The notes under the pieces are model-generated. The model was not told the DNA's origin. It saw nothing but the letters and a program-made list of their open reading frames with translations, and made no database searches. Shown here one piece after another: positions 26,955 to 37,253 of a stretch of DNA of 64,000 nt. Origin of the DNA: Dyella japonica A8 (GTDB taxonomy: Bacteria > Pseudomonadota > Gammaproteobacteria > Xanthomonadales > Rhodanobacteraceae); NCBI RefSeq assembly GCF_000725385.1, contig NZ_CP008884.1, forward strand, positions 4,402,001-4,466,000, given 5' to 3'. The translations under genes and the position numbers were made by a program. How positions within the stretch are numbered: position 1 is the first letter of the stretch; the number at the start of each line of letters is the position of its first letter.

Positions 26955-29783
26955 ATGGACAAGAGTTTCGAGCCCGGCCAGATCGAATCGAAGTGGTATG
27001 CCGCCTGGGAAGCCAGCGGCGACTTCAAGCCGACCGGCCAGGGCGAGCCGTACTGCATCCTGCTGCCGCCGCCGAACGTCACCGGCACCCTGCACATGGG
27101 CCATGCGTTCCAGCAGACCGTGATGGACATGCTGATCCGCTACCAGCGCATGCGCGGCATGAACACGCTGTGGCAGGTAGGCACGGACCATGCCGGCATC
27201 GCCACGCAGAAGATCGTGGAGAACCAGCTCGCGGTGGAGGACAAGACGCGCCACGACCTGGGTCGCGAGGCCTTCATCGAGCGCGTGTGGCAGTGGAAGG
27301 AAGAATCCGGCTCCACCATCACCAACCAGATGCGCCGCCTCGGCGTGGCCGCCGACTGGTCGCGCGAACGCTTCACCATGGACCCCGGCCTGTCCGAGGC
27401 CGTGCGCAAGGTGTTCGTGGACTGGTACCGCGCGGGCCTGATCTACCGCGGCAACCGCCTGGTGAACTGGGATCCGGCGCTGGGCACCGCGGTCTCGGAT
27501 CTTGAAGTGAACAACGTCGAGCGCGACGGCCACCTGTGGTCGATCCGCTACTACACCGCCGACGGCAAGGACAGCGTCGTCGTCGCCACCACGCGCCCGG
27601 AAACCATGCTGGGCGACGTAGCCGTGGCCGTGCATCCGGAAGACGAGCGCCACGCGCGCCTGATCGGCCAGATGCTGCACCTGCCGCTGACGGGCCGCGA
27701 GATTCCCGTCATCGCCGACGACTACGTCGATCGCGAGTTCGGCACCGGCTTCGTCAAAATCACGCCCGCGCATGACTTCAACGACTACGCCATCGGCCAG
27801 CGCCATGGCCTGGCGCCGATCAACATCTTCACGCTCGACGCGAAGGTGAACAGCAACGCGCCGGAAAAATACCGCGGCATGGACCGCTACGAAGCACGTC
27901 GCGCCGTGCTTGCCGACCTGGAGGCCGCCGGCCTGCTGGTGGAAACCAAGCCGCACAAGCTGCAGGTGCCGGTGAGCCAGCGTTCGGATGCGGTGATCGA
28001 GCCAATGCTCACCGACCAGTGGTTCCTCGACCTCACCACCGACGTGCAGGCCGATGGACGTCCGGGCGGCCGCAAGGCCATCACCGAGCCGGCGCTCGAC
28101 GCCGTGCGCGGCGGCGACATCAAGTTCGTGCCGGAGAACTGGAGCACCACCTACACGCAGTGGCTGGAGAACATCCAGGACTGGTGCATCAGCCGCCAGC
28201 TGTGGTGGGGCCACCGCATTCCGGCGTGGTACGACGACGCCGGCAACATCTTCGTGGGCGAAGACGAGGCGGATGCGCGCGCGCATGCCACCGTCGCGCC
28301 GGTTGGCGCGCTGCGCCAGGACAACGACGTGCTCGACACCTGGTTCAGCTCCGCGCTGTGGCCGTTCTCCACCCTGGGCTGGCCGATGGACGGCCCGGTG
28401 AAGGACGAGCACGGCAAGGTCGTGGCCGATTGGGCAACCGACAACATCTTCCTGCCCAGCGCCGTGCTGGTCACCGGTTTCGACATCATCTTCTTCTGGG
28501 TCGCCCGCATGGTGATGGCGACCAAGTACTTCACGGGTCGCGTGCCGTTCCGCCATGTCTACATCAACGCCATCGTGCGTGATGCGGAAGGCCAGAAGAT
28601 GTCCAAGTCCAAAGGCAACACGCTTGATCCGCTTGACTTGATCGACGGCATCGAGCTGGAGCCGCTGGTCGCCAAGTCGACCAAGTCGCTGCTGATCCCG
28701 CAGGTGCGCGAGAAGGTGGAAAAGCGCATCCGCAAGGACTATCCGACCGGCATCCCCGCCATCGGCACCGACGCGCTGCGCTTTACCTTCGCCGCGCTGG
28801 CCAGCTACAGCCGCACCATCAACTTCGACATCAAGCGCGCCGAAGGCTACAAGGCGTTCTGCAACAAGCTGTGGAACGCCGCGCGCTTCGTGCTGATGAA
28901 CCTGCCGGAAGGCGAACTCGCCGCGCCGGCCAATGGCCCGGTGACGGAAGCGGAGCGCTGGATCCTCACGCGCCTGAAGCAGACGCTGACCGACGTGGAA
29001 CAGCACTTCGCCAGCTACCGCTTCGACCTGCTGGCGCAGGAGCTCTACGAGTTCACCTGGAACGAGTTCTGCGACTGGTTCCTGGAGCTGTCCAAGCCCG
29101 CGCTCAACGGCGAGGATGCCGTGGCCGCCGCTTCCACGCGCCACACGCTGGTGGTGGTGCTGGAAACCATCCTTCGTGCGCTGCACCCCATCGTGCCGTT
29201 CATCACCGAGGAGATCTGGCACTCGGTGGCGCCGAAGCTCGGCCTGCAGGCGAAGTATCTGCTGGAGCGTCCGTGGCCGCGCGCCGACGAGATCACCGGC
29301 GACGAGGCTGCCACCGCCGAAGTCGAGTGGTTCAAGAACGTGCTGAGCGGCATCCGCCGTATCCGCGCAGAAATGAACATCGCCCCGGGCAAGACCATCC
29401 CGCTCCTGCTCGCCGATGGCGACGCGACGGATCGCGCACGCGCCGCCAAGTTCGCCGCACAGATCAGCTTCCTTGCGCGCGTCGACGCACCGCAGTGGAT
29501 CGAATCCGGCGCGGACGAGCCGGCCGCAGCGGCCGCCGTGGTGGGTGCGATGCGTGTGCTGATTCCGCTCGCGGGCCTGATCGACCTGGGCGCGGAGAAG
29601 GCCCGCCTCGGCAAGGAAATCGCCCGCATCGAGGGCGAGATCAAGAAGTGCGAAGGCAAGCTGGGCAACGCCAACTTCGTCGCCAATGCACCCGCGGAAG
29701 TGGTGGCACAGGAACGCCAGCGCATCACCGATTGGGGTACGCAGCTCACCGCGCTGCGCGAGCAGGCGCAGAAGCTGGGCTAA
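26955..29783 (+). CDS. valS: Valyl-tRNA synthetase
   Basis: A 942-residue class I synthetase. The HIGH motif is in [16 protein letters not shown] (about 38-52) and KMSKS in [10 protein letters not shown] (about residue 548). The editing domain lies between, the anticodon domain follows, and the C-terminus is the typical ValS coiled coil ([20 protein letters not shown]). The ATG at 26955 matches the family start; an upstream extension of the frame is Pro/Arg-rich and lacks homology. Confidence 0.97.
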   Translation: MDKSFEPGQIESKWYAAWEASGDFKPTGQGEPYCILLPPPNVTGTLHMGHAFQQTVMDMLIRYQRMRGMNTLWQVGTDHAGIATQKIVENQLAVEDKTRHDLGREAFIERVWQWKEESGSTITNQMRRLGVAADWSRERFTMDPGLSEAVRKVFVDWYRAGLIYRGNRLVNWDPALGTAVSDLEVNNVERDGHLWSIRYYTADGKDSVVVATTRPETMLGDVAVAVHPEDERHARLIGQMLHLPLTGREIPVIADDYVDREFGTGFVKITPAHDFNDYAIGQRHGLAPINIFTLDAKVNSNAPEKYRGMDRYEARRAVLADLEAAGLLVETKPHKLQVPVSQRSDAVIEPMLTDQWFLDLTTDVQADGRPGGRKAITEPALDAVRGGDIKFVPENWSTTYTQWLENIQDWCISRQLWWGHRIPAWYDDAGNIFVGEDEADARAHATVAPVGALRQDNDVLDTWFSSALWPFSTLGWPMDGPVKDEHGKVVADWATDNIFLPSAVLVTGFDIIFFWVARMVMATKYFTGRVPFRHVYINAIVRDAEGQKMSKSKGNTLDPLDLIDGIELEPLVAKSTKSLLIPQVREKVEKRIRKDYPTGIPAIGTDALRFTFAALASYSRTINFDIKRAEGYKAFCNKLWNAARFVLMNLPEGELAAPANGPVTEAERWILTRLKQTLTDVEQHFASYRFDLLAQELYEFTWNEFCDWFLELSKPALNGEDAVAAASTRHTLVVVLETILRALHPIVPFITEEIWHSVAPKLGLQAKYLLERPWPRADEITGDEAATAEVEWFKNVLSGIRRIRAEMNIAPGKTIPLLLADGDATDRARAAKFAAQISFLARVDAPQWIESGADEPAAAAAVVGAMRVLIPLAGLIDLGAEKARLGKEIARIEGEIKKCEGKLGNANFVANAPAEVVAQERQRITDWGTQLTALREQAQKLG

Positions 29784-29791
29784 GGGCAAAA

Positions 29792-29818
29792 GGAAGGGCG
29801 CCCAGCAGGCGCCCTTCC
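29792..29818. terminator. Hairpin between convergent valS and the PhyH gene
   Basis: GGAAGGGCGCC, five bases, GGCGCCCTTCC: a perfect 11-bp stem just after the valS stop. There is no long U-run on either strand, so termination may be partial or use Rho. Confidence 0.6.
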
Positions 29819-29835
29819 ATCACCCGCGGTTCGTC

Positions 29836-30690
29836 TCAGGCTCTACGCAAGCGCCAGGTGCGATATCCGTACTCATGGCCAAAGTCCACGCGCTTGAACT
29901 TGGCAACATGGCGATCGCCCCGCTGGTAGTACCCCCATTTGGCCCTGCTGACCGCCTTGGCGGGGTCGAAGAACACATCCATATGCCCGACGGGCACACC
30001 CTTGGGCGTGACATGCATCACCACGCTGCGGCGCGTACGGGGCGACAGGTGCGGCGCGCCGCCGTGGAAAAGTTGCGGGTGCCAGACGATGACATCGCCA
30101 CGCTGCGCATGCATCGGCAAAAACGCCAGGTTGGCCTCATTGCACTGCCGCTGCACTTCCTCCTGGTAGGCGTTCCACCCCTCGGGACTGAGCGGAGCGA
30201 TGGAGCCGTCGCCAAAGACATCGCGCCGCATGCGCGCTAAATCGATCGGCGGCAAGAGATGGCTGCGCGGCACCACCCGTAACGGGCCGTTGTCGTCGCT
30301 GACGTCATCCAGTGCCACCCACACGCCCAGATAGCGCTCGGACGGAGTCGTGCAGAACATGGGGGTATCCCGGTGCAGCGACTGCTCCGAACCCCGTTCG
30401 TAATACAGCGTGGTGTACAGCGAAGTCGGTTCGCCAAAGAAGCGGTCGCAGACACCGATGGCGGCGTTGCGCACGAGCAACTGCGTGATGGCGTCCACCG
30501 CAAGATGCAGGTTGACGACACGGTAGAGGCGTCCGTGTTCGTCGAGATTGCGCGCCACGGCCTTTGCGTTGCGCTGTTTGAAGTTCGCAATACGCTGATT
30601 GATGTCATCGCACACCTTCGCGTCGACGGCACCGCGAATCACCGCATAGCCTTCGTCCATCAGCGATGTCCAGGCACTTCCAAGATCCAT
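29836..30690 (-). CDS. Phytanoyl-CoA dioxygenase (PhyH) family protein
   Basis: A 284-residue Fe(II)/2-oxoglutarate-dependent oxygenase. The metal triad is visible as H106-R-D108 (SLHRDTPMF) and H209 (PQLFHGGAP), with R220/R221 as likely 2-oxoglutarate anchor. The double-stranded beta-helix core runs from about 85 to 235. The substrate cannot be inferred, as neighbours are housekeeping genes transcribed apart from it. No signal peptide. Confidence 0.85.
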   Translation of the reverse strand: MDLGSAWTSLMDEGYAVIRGAVDAKVCDDINQRIANFKQRNAKAVARNLDEHGRLYRVVNLHLAVDAITQLLVRNAAIGVCDRFFGEPTSLYTTLYYERGSEQSLHRDTPMFCTTPSERYLGVWVALDDVSDDNGPLRVVPRSHLLPPIDLARMRRDVFGDGSIAPLSPEGWNAYQEEVQRQCNEANLAFLPMHAQRGDVIVWHPQLFHGGAPHLSPRTRRSVVMHVTPKGVPVGHMDVFFDPAKAVSRAKWGYYQRGDRHVAKFKRVDFGHEYGYRTWRLRRA

Positions 30691-30749
30691 CGGCTTCCGT
30701 TCCTTTCCAAGGGGCGACCTGGCCGTCTCCCCGGTAAACCCACACTAGC

Positions 30750-31220
30750 TCAGGCCGGGCTCAAGTCCAACGCCATGACGATGGCATCCTCACGGCCTTC
30801 CTTCGCCGGGTAATACTTCGGCCGCCGCCCGATCTCCTCGAAGCCGATCGAGCGGTACAGGCTTTGTGCCACCGGGTTGGACGGGCGGACTTCGAGGAAG
30901 ACGCGGCCCGCGCCATTCCAGCGCGCGATGTCCAGCAGGCGACGGAACAGGAACCGTCCCAGCCCGAGGCCACGGTGGTCCGGACCTACGCAAACATTGA
31001 GGATATGCGCCTCGCCCGCCGCCACCGAGAGCACGCCGTAGCCGGCGATGACGCCCTCCACCCACATCACCCAGCTCGGGTGTCCGGCTTTCAGGCAGTC
31101 GCTGAAGATGCCCGCGGTCCAGGGAAAGTCGTAGGAAGCCGCTTCCATCGCCGCCACGATAGGCACATCGTCGCGCCGCATGGCGCGGATTTCGGCGTGA
31201 GGACGGGCCACGGCAACCAT
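30750..31220 (-). CDS. rimI: Ribosomal protein S18 alanine N-acetyltransferase
   Basis: A 156-residue GNAT enzyme that acetylates the N-terminal alanine of ribosomal protein S18. The acetyl-CoA motif is VCVGPDHRGLGLGRFLFRRL, followed by EVRPSNPVAQSLYRSIGF, typical of RimI. It starts 7 bases after a holD-like gene, the same order as holD-rimI in E. coli, which supports both calls. Confidence 0.9.
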   Translation of the reverse strand: MVAVARPHAEIRAMRRDDVPIVAAMEAASYDFPWTAGIFSDCLKAGHPSWVMWVEGVIAGYGVLSVAAGEAHILNVCVGPDHRGLGLGRFLFRRLLDIARWNGAGRVFLEVRPSNPVAQSLYRSIGFEEIGRRPKYYPAKEGREDAIVMALDLSPA

Positions 31221-31227
31221 GCGTGGG

Positions 31228-31710
31228 TTACTCCGCAGACGAAGCCAGCGCGCGGCGCAGGCTGCGCAGCGCGTTCCACAGCCTACGCTTGCCGGCGCCC
31301 GAGGTCAGCACGCCCGACGGTTCGTCGGCCAGCACGATATGGGCCCGGCTGAGCGTGGCGGCTGGCAGCTCGCGCCCCAGCGCATGCGCCTGGGCTTCGC
31401 CGAAGACCAGATAGGCACGGGCCTCCGGCGCGGCCGGCAGCTGGCCTTGGGCGACTTCGATGCGCGGGGCACGGGCCACGGCCGGTCCGCAGGTCAGCAG
31501 AGCCCGGCCGATCAGGTCCAGTTCCCGCGGCGAGCAGCCCGCAGGCAGCACGACGACGCACTCCCCCGCCACCACAGCCGGCGCGGTCCCCACGACGGGC
31601 GCTTCGGCCACGGGTGCCTCCTGCGCCACGGCGCGACGCACCCACGGCGTCACGCCCAGCGCGCGCAGCACGCGCTCGCGATGCGGCAGCGTGGCGTGGG
31701 CGTTCGCCAT
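31228..31710 (-). CDS. holD: Probable DNA polymerase III psi subunit (HolD-like)
   Basis: A 160-residue Ala/Arg-rich protein with low family conservation. The N-terminal RVLRALGVTPWVRR resembles the start of E. coli HolD (LQQLGITQWSLRR), the segment that links chi to the clamp loader; the C-terminal RRLWNALRSLRRAL fits the last helix. Position directly before rimI is the strongest support. Its ATG overlaps the pssA stop by one base. The identity rests on weak similarity plus synteny. Confidence 0.6.
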   Translation of the reverse strand: MANAHATLPHRERVLRALGVTPWVRRAVAQEAPVAEAPVVGTAPAVVAGECVVVLPAGCSPRELDLIGRALLTCGPAVARAPRIEVAQGQLPAAPEARAYLVFGEAQAHALGRELPAATLSRAHIVLADEPSGVLTSGAGKRRLWNALRSLRRALASSAE

Positions 31711-32480
31711 CAGGCCACTCCCCGGCGTCGGCGGTGCGTGGCACGGCCCCATAGGGTCATCACCGGGCCGGACAGCAGGTACAGGCTGAACACGGCGAAC
31801 AGCACGCGCGGCGGATCGATGAAGAACGGCACCAGCACCAGCACGCCGATCAGCACCCACAGGAACGGCACGCGATCCCCCATCGGCAGCGACTTGAAGC
31901 TGTAGTAGCGGAAGCGGCTCACCATCAGCAGGCCCACCACCACTGCGATCACGGGGGTGATAAAGCACACTTCGGTGCCCAGCACGCCGAACTTGTCCAT
32001 GCTCCACACGAAGGACATGCACACCGCGGCGGCCGCCGGGCTGGCCAGCCCCTGGAAGTAGCGCTTGTCGATCACGCCGACCTGGGTGTTGAAGCGCGCC
32101 AGGCGCAGCGCCGCGCAGGCGGCATAGATGAAGGCGGCGGCCCAGCCGACCTTGCCCCAGGTGGGGCCGAAGTCCTTCAACGTCGACAGCGACCAGGTGT
32201 ACATCACCAGCGCCGGCGCCAGGCCGAAGCTGATCAGGTCCGACAGCGAGTCGTACTGCACGCCGAACTCGCTCTGCGTGTTGGTCAGGCGGGCCACGCG
32301 ACCGTCCATGCCGTCCAGCAGTGCCGCCACGAACACGGCGATGGCAGCCGCGCTGAAATCCCCGCCGATGCTCGCCACGATCGCATAGAACCCGGCGAAC
32401 ATCGCACCGGTCGTAATCAGGTTGGGCAGCAGGTAAATGCCCCGGTGGCGCGGAGGGCTGACGGGCTTGCTCTCGGTCAT
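31710..32480 (-). CDS. pssA: CDP-diacylglycerol-serine O-phosphatidyltransferase
   Basis: A 256-residue inner-membrane enzyme making phosphatidylserine, the precursor of phosphatidylethanolamine. The CDP-alcohol phosphatidyltransferase motif is complete: DGRVAR, eight residues, G, three, D, three, D (DGRVARLTNTQSEFG, then QYDSLSD). About seven hydrophobic segments follow. This is the type II multi-span PssA, unlike the soluble E. coli enzyme. It heads the pssA-holD-rimI run. Confidence 0.94.
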   Translation of the reverse strand: MTESKPVSPPRHRGIYLLPNLITTGAMFAGFYAIVASIGGDFSAAAIAVFVAALLDGMDGRVARLTNTQSEFGVQYDSLSDLISFGLAPALVMYTWSLSTLKDFGPTWGKVGWAAAFIYAACAALRLARFNTQVGVIDKRYFQGLASPAAAAVCMSFVWSMDKFGVLGTEVCFITPVIAVVVGLLMVSRFRYYSFKSLPMGDRVPFLWVLIGVLVLVPFFIDPPRVLFAVFSLYLLSGPVMTLWGRATHRRRRGVA

Positions 32481-32678
32481 GAATCAATCCGTGACGGAAT
32501 ACGCGCAGTGTAAACCATCCTCCGCTTGAGTCCGGCCGGAGGCGGTGCAAGGATGCTACGGCCTCTCAGGGGGGGCGCGCCTACCTCGCCGGCTTCCCGG
32601 ACCGACCCGGGAACGCCCCTCCGCACGAGCTTGCACGGCTTAACCAACACACCCTTGTCCAACGCTCCGGAGTCCCTC

Positions 32679-33110
32679 ATGCGTCGCCTTCTGATCGCCA
32701 CTGCGCTGCTGCTGGTCGCGCCCCTGGTCGCCGCCCAGGCTTACAAGTGGAAGGACGCCAGCGGTACCGTGCATTACTCCGACGCCCCGCCGCCGCAGGG
32801 CACCCAGTACAGCAAGATCAGCACAAATGGTGCGGTGGAGCCGCTAGCCGCGCCCGCCCCGGCCAGCAGCACGGGAACCACCACGGAAAGCCGTCCCAAG
32901 CCTGCCGCATCCCAGCTGCCGGTGGCGGACACCCCCGAGAACCGCGCCAAGTTGTGCGCAACCCTCAAATCCAACATGGAAACGCTCAATAGCGCCGGCC
33001 CCGTGGTACTGCAGGAAGGCGGCCAGCAGAAGGTCATGAACGCCGACCAGCGCAAGCAACAGCAGGCCACCAACCAGGCCCAGTACCAGCAGTACTGCTC
33101 GGGCAGCTGA
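32679..33110 (+). CDS. Exported DUF4124-domain protein
   Basis: A 143-residue protein with a signal peptide ([20 protein letters not shown], cleavage near AAQA) followed by the DUF4124 motif [20 protein letters not shown]. The rest is a Pro/Ala/Ser/Thr linker and a charged helix with two Cys ([15 protein letters not shown]) that could pair. The family is periplasmic or surface-associated with no known function. The ATG at 32679 immediately precedes the signal peptide. Confidence 0.8.
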   Translation: MRRLLIATALLLVAPLVAAQAYKWKDASGTVHYSDAPPPQGTQYSKISTNGAVEPLAAPAPASSTGTTTESRPKPAASQLPVADTPENRAKLCATLKSNMETLNSAGPVVLQEGGQQKVMNADQRKQQQATNQAQYQQYCSGS

Positions 33111-33210
33111 CGTACCTGGCTCCCGCCTGTGCCGGAAACCCGGCGCAGGCGGCGGAGTCCGGCGCCGCAGGCCGCTATACTCGGCCTCTTTCCCCGTCGG
33201 ACCCGTTCGC

Positions 33211-34908
33211 ATGCGCCTCAGCCAATTCCACCTGGCCACCGTCAAGGAAGTTCCTGCCGACGCCGAAATCGCCAGCCATCGCCTGATGCTGCGTACCGGC
33301 ATGATCCGCAAGCTCGCCTCCGGCCTGTACACCTGGTCGCCGCTGGGCCTGCGCGTGCTGCGCAAGGTGGAAGGCGTCGTGCGCGAAGAGATGGACCGCG
33401 CCGGTGCGGTGGAGCTGCTGATGCCGACCATCCAGCCCAAGGAGCTGTGGGAGGAAAGCGGGCGCTGGGCCAAGTTCGGCCCGCAGCTGCTGAAGATCAA
33501 GGACCGCAAGGAACAGGACTTCTGCTACGCCCCCACGGCCGAGGAAGTGATCACCGACTACGCGCGCAACGAGCTGAAGAGCTACAAGCAGCTGCCGGTG
33601 AACTTCTACCAGATCCAGACCAAGTTCCGCGACGAGATCCGCCCGCGCTTCGGCGTGATGCGCGCGCGCGAGTTCCTGATGAAGGACGCCTACTCCTTTC
33701 ATCTCTCGCCCGAATCGCTGCAGCAGACCTATGACGCCATGTACCAGGCGTATACGCGCATCTTCACCCGCCTGGGCCTGAAGTTCCGCGCCGTACAGGC
33801 CGACACCGGCGCCATCGGCGGCAACGCCAGCCACGAGTTCCAGGTGCTGGCCGATTCGGGCGAGGACGCGCTGATCTTCTCCGACGGCTCCGACTACGCC
33901 GCCAATATCGAAAAGGCCGAGGCGCTGGCACCCACCGCCACGCGCCCCGCCCCCACCGCCGCGCTGACGCGCGTGGACACGCCCACCCAGAAGACCATCG
34001 ACGACGTCGCTGCCTTCCTCAAGGTCACGCCGCAGCAGTGCGTGAAGACCATCCTGGTCCGCGGCAACGAGGGCCTGGTGGCCCTGTGCGTGCGCGGCGA
34101 CCACGAAGTGAACGAAGTGAAGGCCGGCAAGCTGGCCGGCATGCCGGGCGAGTCCGTGCTGGCTACCGAAGAAGAGATCCTCGCGGTCACCGGTGCCCGC
34201 CCGGGCTTCATCGGTCCGGCCGGCCTGCCCGCCGAGATCCCCGTGATCGTCGACCGTGACGCGGCTGTGCTGGCCGACTTTGTCTGCGGCGGCAACCAGG
34301 ACGGCACCCATTACACCGGCGCCAACTGGGGCCGCGATGCCCGCGTCACCCGCGTGGAAGACATCCGCAAGGTCGTTGCCGGCGATCCCTCGCCGGATGG
34401 CAAGGGCACCCTGCAGATCGCGCGTGGCATCGAAGTGGGCCACGTGTTCCAGCTCGGCAACAAGTACGCCGAGGCGCTCAAGGCCACCGTGCTCGACGAG
34501 AACGGCAAGGCCCAGGTGATGATGATGGGCTGCTATGGCATCGGCGTCAGCCGCATCGTGGCCGCCGCCATCGAACAGCGCCACGACGAAGCCGGCATCA
34601 TCTGGCCCGAACCGATGGCTCCCTGGCGCGTGGCCGTGTGCGTGATCAACCCCAAGAACGCTCCGGAGATCGCCCAGGCCGCCGAGTCGCTCTACCGGAC
34701 GCTGCAGGCCCGCGGCATCGAAGCTGTGCTGGACGATCGCGGCCTGCGCCCCGGCGCCATGTTTGCGGACATGGAGCTGATCGGCATTCCGCATCGCGTG
34801 GTGGTCAGCGAACGCGGCCTTGCCGCTGGCACGCTGGAATACCGCGCACGCCATGAGGCCGAAGCCCGCGCCGTGACCCAGGACGAGCTGTTCGCCTTGC
34901 TTGGCTGA
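33211..34908 (+). CDS. proS: Prolyl-tRNA synthetase (bacterial type with editing domain)
   Basis: A 565-residue class II synthetase. Motif 1 and 2 regions are visible ([39 protein letters not shown]). A YbaK-like editing insertion spans about residues 235-390 ([20 protein letters not shown]). Motif 3 is [18 protein letters not shown], and the anticodon domain closes the protein. A TATACT box at 33176 lies about 30 bases before the ATG. A strong terminator follows. Confidence 0.97.
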   Translation: MRLSQFHLATVKEVPADAEIASHRLMLRTGMIRKLASGLYTWSPLGLRVLRKVEGVVREEMDRAGAVELLMPTIQPKELWEESGRWAKFGPQLLKIKDRKEQDFCYAPTAEEVITDYARNELKSYKQLPVNFYQIQTKFRDEIRPRFGVMRAREFLMKDAYSFHLSPESLQQTYDAMYQAYTRIFTRLGLKFRAVQADTGAIGGNASHEFQVLADSGEDALIFSDGSDYAANIEKAEALAPTATRPAPTAALTRVDTPTQKTIDDVAAFLKVTPQQCVKTILVRGNEGLVALCVRGDHEVNEVKAGKLAGMPGESVLATEEEILAVTGARPGFIGPAGLPAEIPVIVDRDAAVLADFVCGGNQDGTHYTGANWGRDARVTRVEDIRKVVAGDPSPDGKGTLQIARGIEVGHVFQLGNKYAEALKATVLDENGKAQVMMMGCYGIGVSRIVAAAIEQRHDEAGIIWPEPMAPWRVAVCVINPKNAPEIAQAAESLYRTLQARGIEAVLDDRGLRPGAMFADMELIGIPHRVVVSERGLAAGTLEYRARHEAEARAVTQDELFALLG

Positions 34909-34928
34909 GGCCAGGCCCGCCCGGGAAG

Positions 34929-34960
34929 AAAACGGCCGCGAAAGCGGCCGTTTTTGTTTT
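34929..34960 (+). terminator. Rho-independent terminator of proS
   Basis: AACGGCCGC, loop GAAA, GCGGCCGTT, followed by TTTGTTTT. A 9-bp GC-rich stem, stable tetraloop and U-run, 20 bases after the stop. Confidence 0.93.
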
Positions 34961-35283
34961 GTCCGGCGCTGACATTTTCGGCTTCATTATCCGGCCCATC
35001 GCATCCATTGCCCGTTTTGCTTTTGGCATTCGCAAGCGAATGGGGCGCCAGCGATTAATTGTCATGTATCCGGGGTCATTACCCTGCTCGCAAAACCCCA
35101 TGGGCTTGCGTCAGCCATGCGTGTCATTATTGAAAACCGGTGAAACAAATCGCTTTTTGTCAAAAATCGCATGACAGGCTTTGCAACAGCGCATTGAATG
35201 GGTAAAAATCGATAATTCATAAGAGGTACTGCCCTAAGCCGCAGCACCCGTTCAAGCAGCCACACCCACCCCGGGAGTTACGC
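34961..35283 (+). promoter_or_regulatory. AT-richer control region of hns
   Basis: Non-coding, clearly richer in A+T than its surroundings, with runs such as GATTAATTGTCATG, TCATTATTGAAAA and TCGATAATTCATAA. A candidate promoter is TTGCAA (35181-35186), 16 bases, TAAAAA (35203-35208). The composition is what an H-NS-type protein prefers, so autoregulation is likely. Confidence 0.55.
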
Positions 35284-35610
35284 ATGGCAGTGGATATCAA
35301 GAATCTCAACCATAATCAGCTCAACGACCTGATCAGCAAGGCGCAGGCGCGCCAGAATGAATTGCGCAAGGAAAAGGTTTCCAAGCTGCGCGAGAAAATC
35401 CACGCACTGATCAAGGCTGAGGGTTATTCGTTCGAAGACATTTTTGGCGGCGCCCGTGGTGCCAAGCCGCGCCGCAGCGGCGGCACGGTGGCCCCGAAAT
35501 ATCGCAACCCCGCCAATCCAGAGCAGGTGTGGTCCGGTCGCGGCAAGCGCCCGCGCTGGTTCAACGATGCGCTGAAGGCCGGCAAGAAAGAAAAGGATCT
35601 GGCGATCTGA
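35284..35610 (+). CDS. H-NS family nucleoid protein (xanthomonad small H-NS / XrvA type)
   Basis: A 108-residue DNA-binding protein. Residues 1-50 form the helical oligomerisation domain (LNDLISKAQARQNELRKEKV), then a basic linker (GARGAKPRRSGG), and the C-terminal motif KYRNPANPEQVWSGRGKRPR with WFNDAL is the AT-hook-like DNA-binding domain of H-NS/BpH3/XrvA proteins. It probably silences AT-rich and foreign DNA. Good GGGAG ribosome site; bracketed by two strong terminators, so it is monocistronic. Confidence 0.92.
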   Translation: MAVDIKNLNHNQLNDLISKAQARQNELRKEKVSKLREKIHALIKAEGYSFEDIFGGARGAKPRRSGGTVAPKYRNPANPEQVWSGRGKRPRWFNDALKAGKKEKDLAI

Positions 35611-35627
35611 TCGCCCACTCCGCAAAA

Positions 35628-35658
35628 GAAAAAACCGGCCCAAGGGCCGGTTTTTTTT
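35628..35658 (+). terminator. Rho-independent terminator of hns
   Basis: AAAACCGGCCC, AA, GGGCCGGTTTT with further T residues. The A-run on the other side makes it usable for the convergent exporter gene at 35677 too. Confidence 0.92.
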
Positions 35659-35676
35659 GCACGCGTTGCCGGTGTT

Positions 35677-36951
35677 CTACAGCGAGCGTCGTGGTGCGAT
35701 GAGCAGGTCGCCAAACAGCAAGCCCGCCACCAGCGCAATCAACAGGGTGACCAGCAGCAAGGTGCTGTCCATGCCCAGCGTGGTGTCGCGCTCAAGCAGG
35801 TACGACACGCTGCGGAAGCCCGTGCTGCCGGGCACCAGCAGGATGATGCCCGGCTCCCGGATGATGGCCCCCGGCCGATGCACGAAGCGCGCATACAGGT
35901 TGGCGAGGCTGCTCAGCATCAAGCCACCCAGGAACACGCCGAACGGCGCCGCCGGCAGCTTCCCCGCGAGGGCGCCGCCCCAACGGGTCGAGAGATACCC
36001 CACCACCACGGCGGCCATCACCACCAGCCAGTCGCGCCGCGCCGCCCGGAAGGAGATGGCGAAGGCAAAGGCGCCGACGATCAGCGCGGGATAGTCCGTC
36101 CACGACGGCAACGGCGGCAGCGCATAGTCGCGCCCTTCGACACCGAATGCCGTGCAGAGCGTGGTGGCAGCCACCGTGCCGAAGGTGAGCTTGATCAACG
36201 TGGCGATGGCACCGCCCATGCGCGCCACACCGGCCACCAGATGCTGGCTGGAGATCTCGCGCACCGCCGTGGTGAGGGCCATGCCGGGCATGAGCACGAT
36301 CAGCCCCGCCAGGATCACCGACTTGATCGCCAGCGGCACCACGAACTGGCTGACCACAATGGCAATGGTGGTGGCCACCAGCGCACTGATCGCCTCGCTG
36401 GCCACCGCGAGCCGAGGGCGCGTGGCCGAAAGCACCGTGATCGTGCCGATGATGAGGCCGATCAGCGCCGCCGTGACGAGATCCGCCCACGAGCTATGCA
36501 GCAGCAGGGCCACCACGCTCGCCGCCGCCAGCCCATAGCTCGCGATCACTCCCGCCTGTGCACGGCGCGTATCCGGACGCCCCAGCTCGCGCAACTGGCG
36601 AAACCCTTCGCGCAGATCGATATCGCCGGCAATGACCTTGTCGGCGATGGCATCCGCATCGCTCAGGCGCGCGAGGTTCACGTCCCCCGGCGCCAGGCGC
36701 ATCACCTGCGTGACCTGTGCCACCTCGTCCTCGCCCTGGGTGAGGTCGGTGAACGAGATGATGATGGCCGTGGGGCTGGACCACACATCCGCCACCAGCC
36801 CCAGGCGCTGCGCGGCCCCACCGATCGCGCCTTCCAGGCGCGGCGCGGCCGTGCCGTACTGGTGCAGGCGGCGCGCCAGTTCCAGCAGGAACGCGATGCG
36901 GGTGTTGAGCGGCGCCATCGCCAGTGGCGTGAGGACAATGGGTGGGTTCAT
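35677..36951 (-). CDS. Threonine/serine exporter family membrane protein (ThrE-like)
   Basis: A 424-residue inner-membrane protein. Residues about 15-130 form a cytoplasmic domain (FLLELARRLHQYGTAAPRLE); then about ten hydrophobic segments cover the fused ThrE (DUF1212) and DUF3815 halves, including VLMPGMALTTAVREISSQHL and LVPGSTGFRSVSYLLERD. Corynebacterial ThrE exports threonine and serine; the substrate here is inferred from family only. Monocistronic, convergent with hns. Confidence 0.85.
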   Translation of the reverse strand: MNPPIVLTPLAMAPLNTRIAFLLELARRLHQYGTAAPRLEGAIGGAAQRLGLVADVWSSPTAIIISFTDLTQGEDEVAQVTQVMRLAPGDVNLARLSDADAIADKVIAGDIDLREGFRQLRELGRPDTRRAQAGVIASYGLAAASVVALLLHSSWADLVTAALIGLIIGTITVLSATRPRLAVASEAISALVATTIAIVVSQFVVPLAIKSVILAGLIVLMPGMALTTAVREISSQHLVAGVARMGGAIATLIKLTFGTVAATTLCTAFGVEGRDYALPPLPSWTDYPALIVGAFAFAISFRAARRDWLVVMAAVVVGYLSTRWGGALAGKLPAAPFGVFLGGLMLSSLANLYARFVHRPGAIIREPGIILLVPGSTGFRSVSYLLERDTTLGMDSTLLLVTLLIALVAGLLFGDLLIAPRRSL

Positions 36952-37253
36952 CGCGTGGCCGTCCGCGCGACGATGGCCGCGTGCGATGGGATGTGTGTGA
37001 AGGGTGTGGCCTTGGGCATGGCCGTAGTAAAACTGATTTGGACGGCTATGTCAGGGGGATGAGTTCAGGGGTTCTATCTGAATGATGCTTGTGTTGCCGG
37101 TTGTACATCCTTTGGCCAACCGTGGGGTGGACATGGGGCAGTCGCGAAACGTGCGCGGTGTCTCCCCTTCGGGGCACGCGGGGAGCGGCCTTGGACGGTC
37201 GCGGTTTTGAGGGGCGGGGGAGGGATCAATCTAGCCTCGCTGTTTCAAAGACA
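36952..37253. other. Non-coding region upstream of the ThrE-like gene
   Basis: No gene recognised. The part nearest the exporter start should hold its promoter, but no clear -10/-35 pair is visible. Confidence 0.5.

Noticed and set aside
26292..29789. Very long open frame (over 1100 codons) antisense to valS
   Set aside because: valS on the plus strand has all synthetase motifs. The reverse frame is open only because of high GC codon bias; its product is His/Arg/Ala-rich with no recognisable domain.
33175..34854. Long open frame antisense to proS
   Set aside because: A shadow of proS; low-complexity composition, no motif and no ribosome site.
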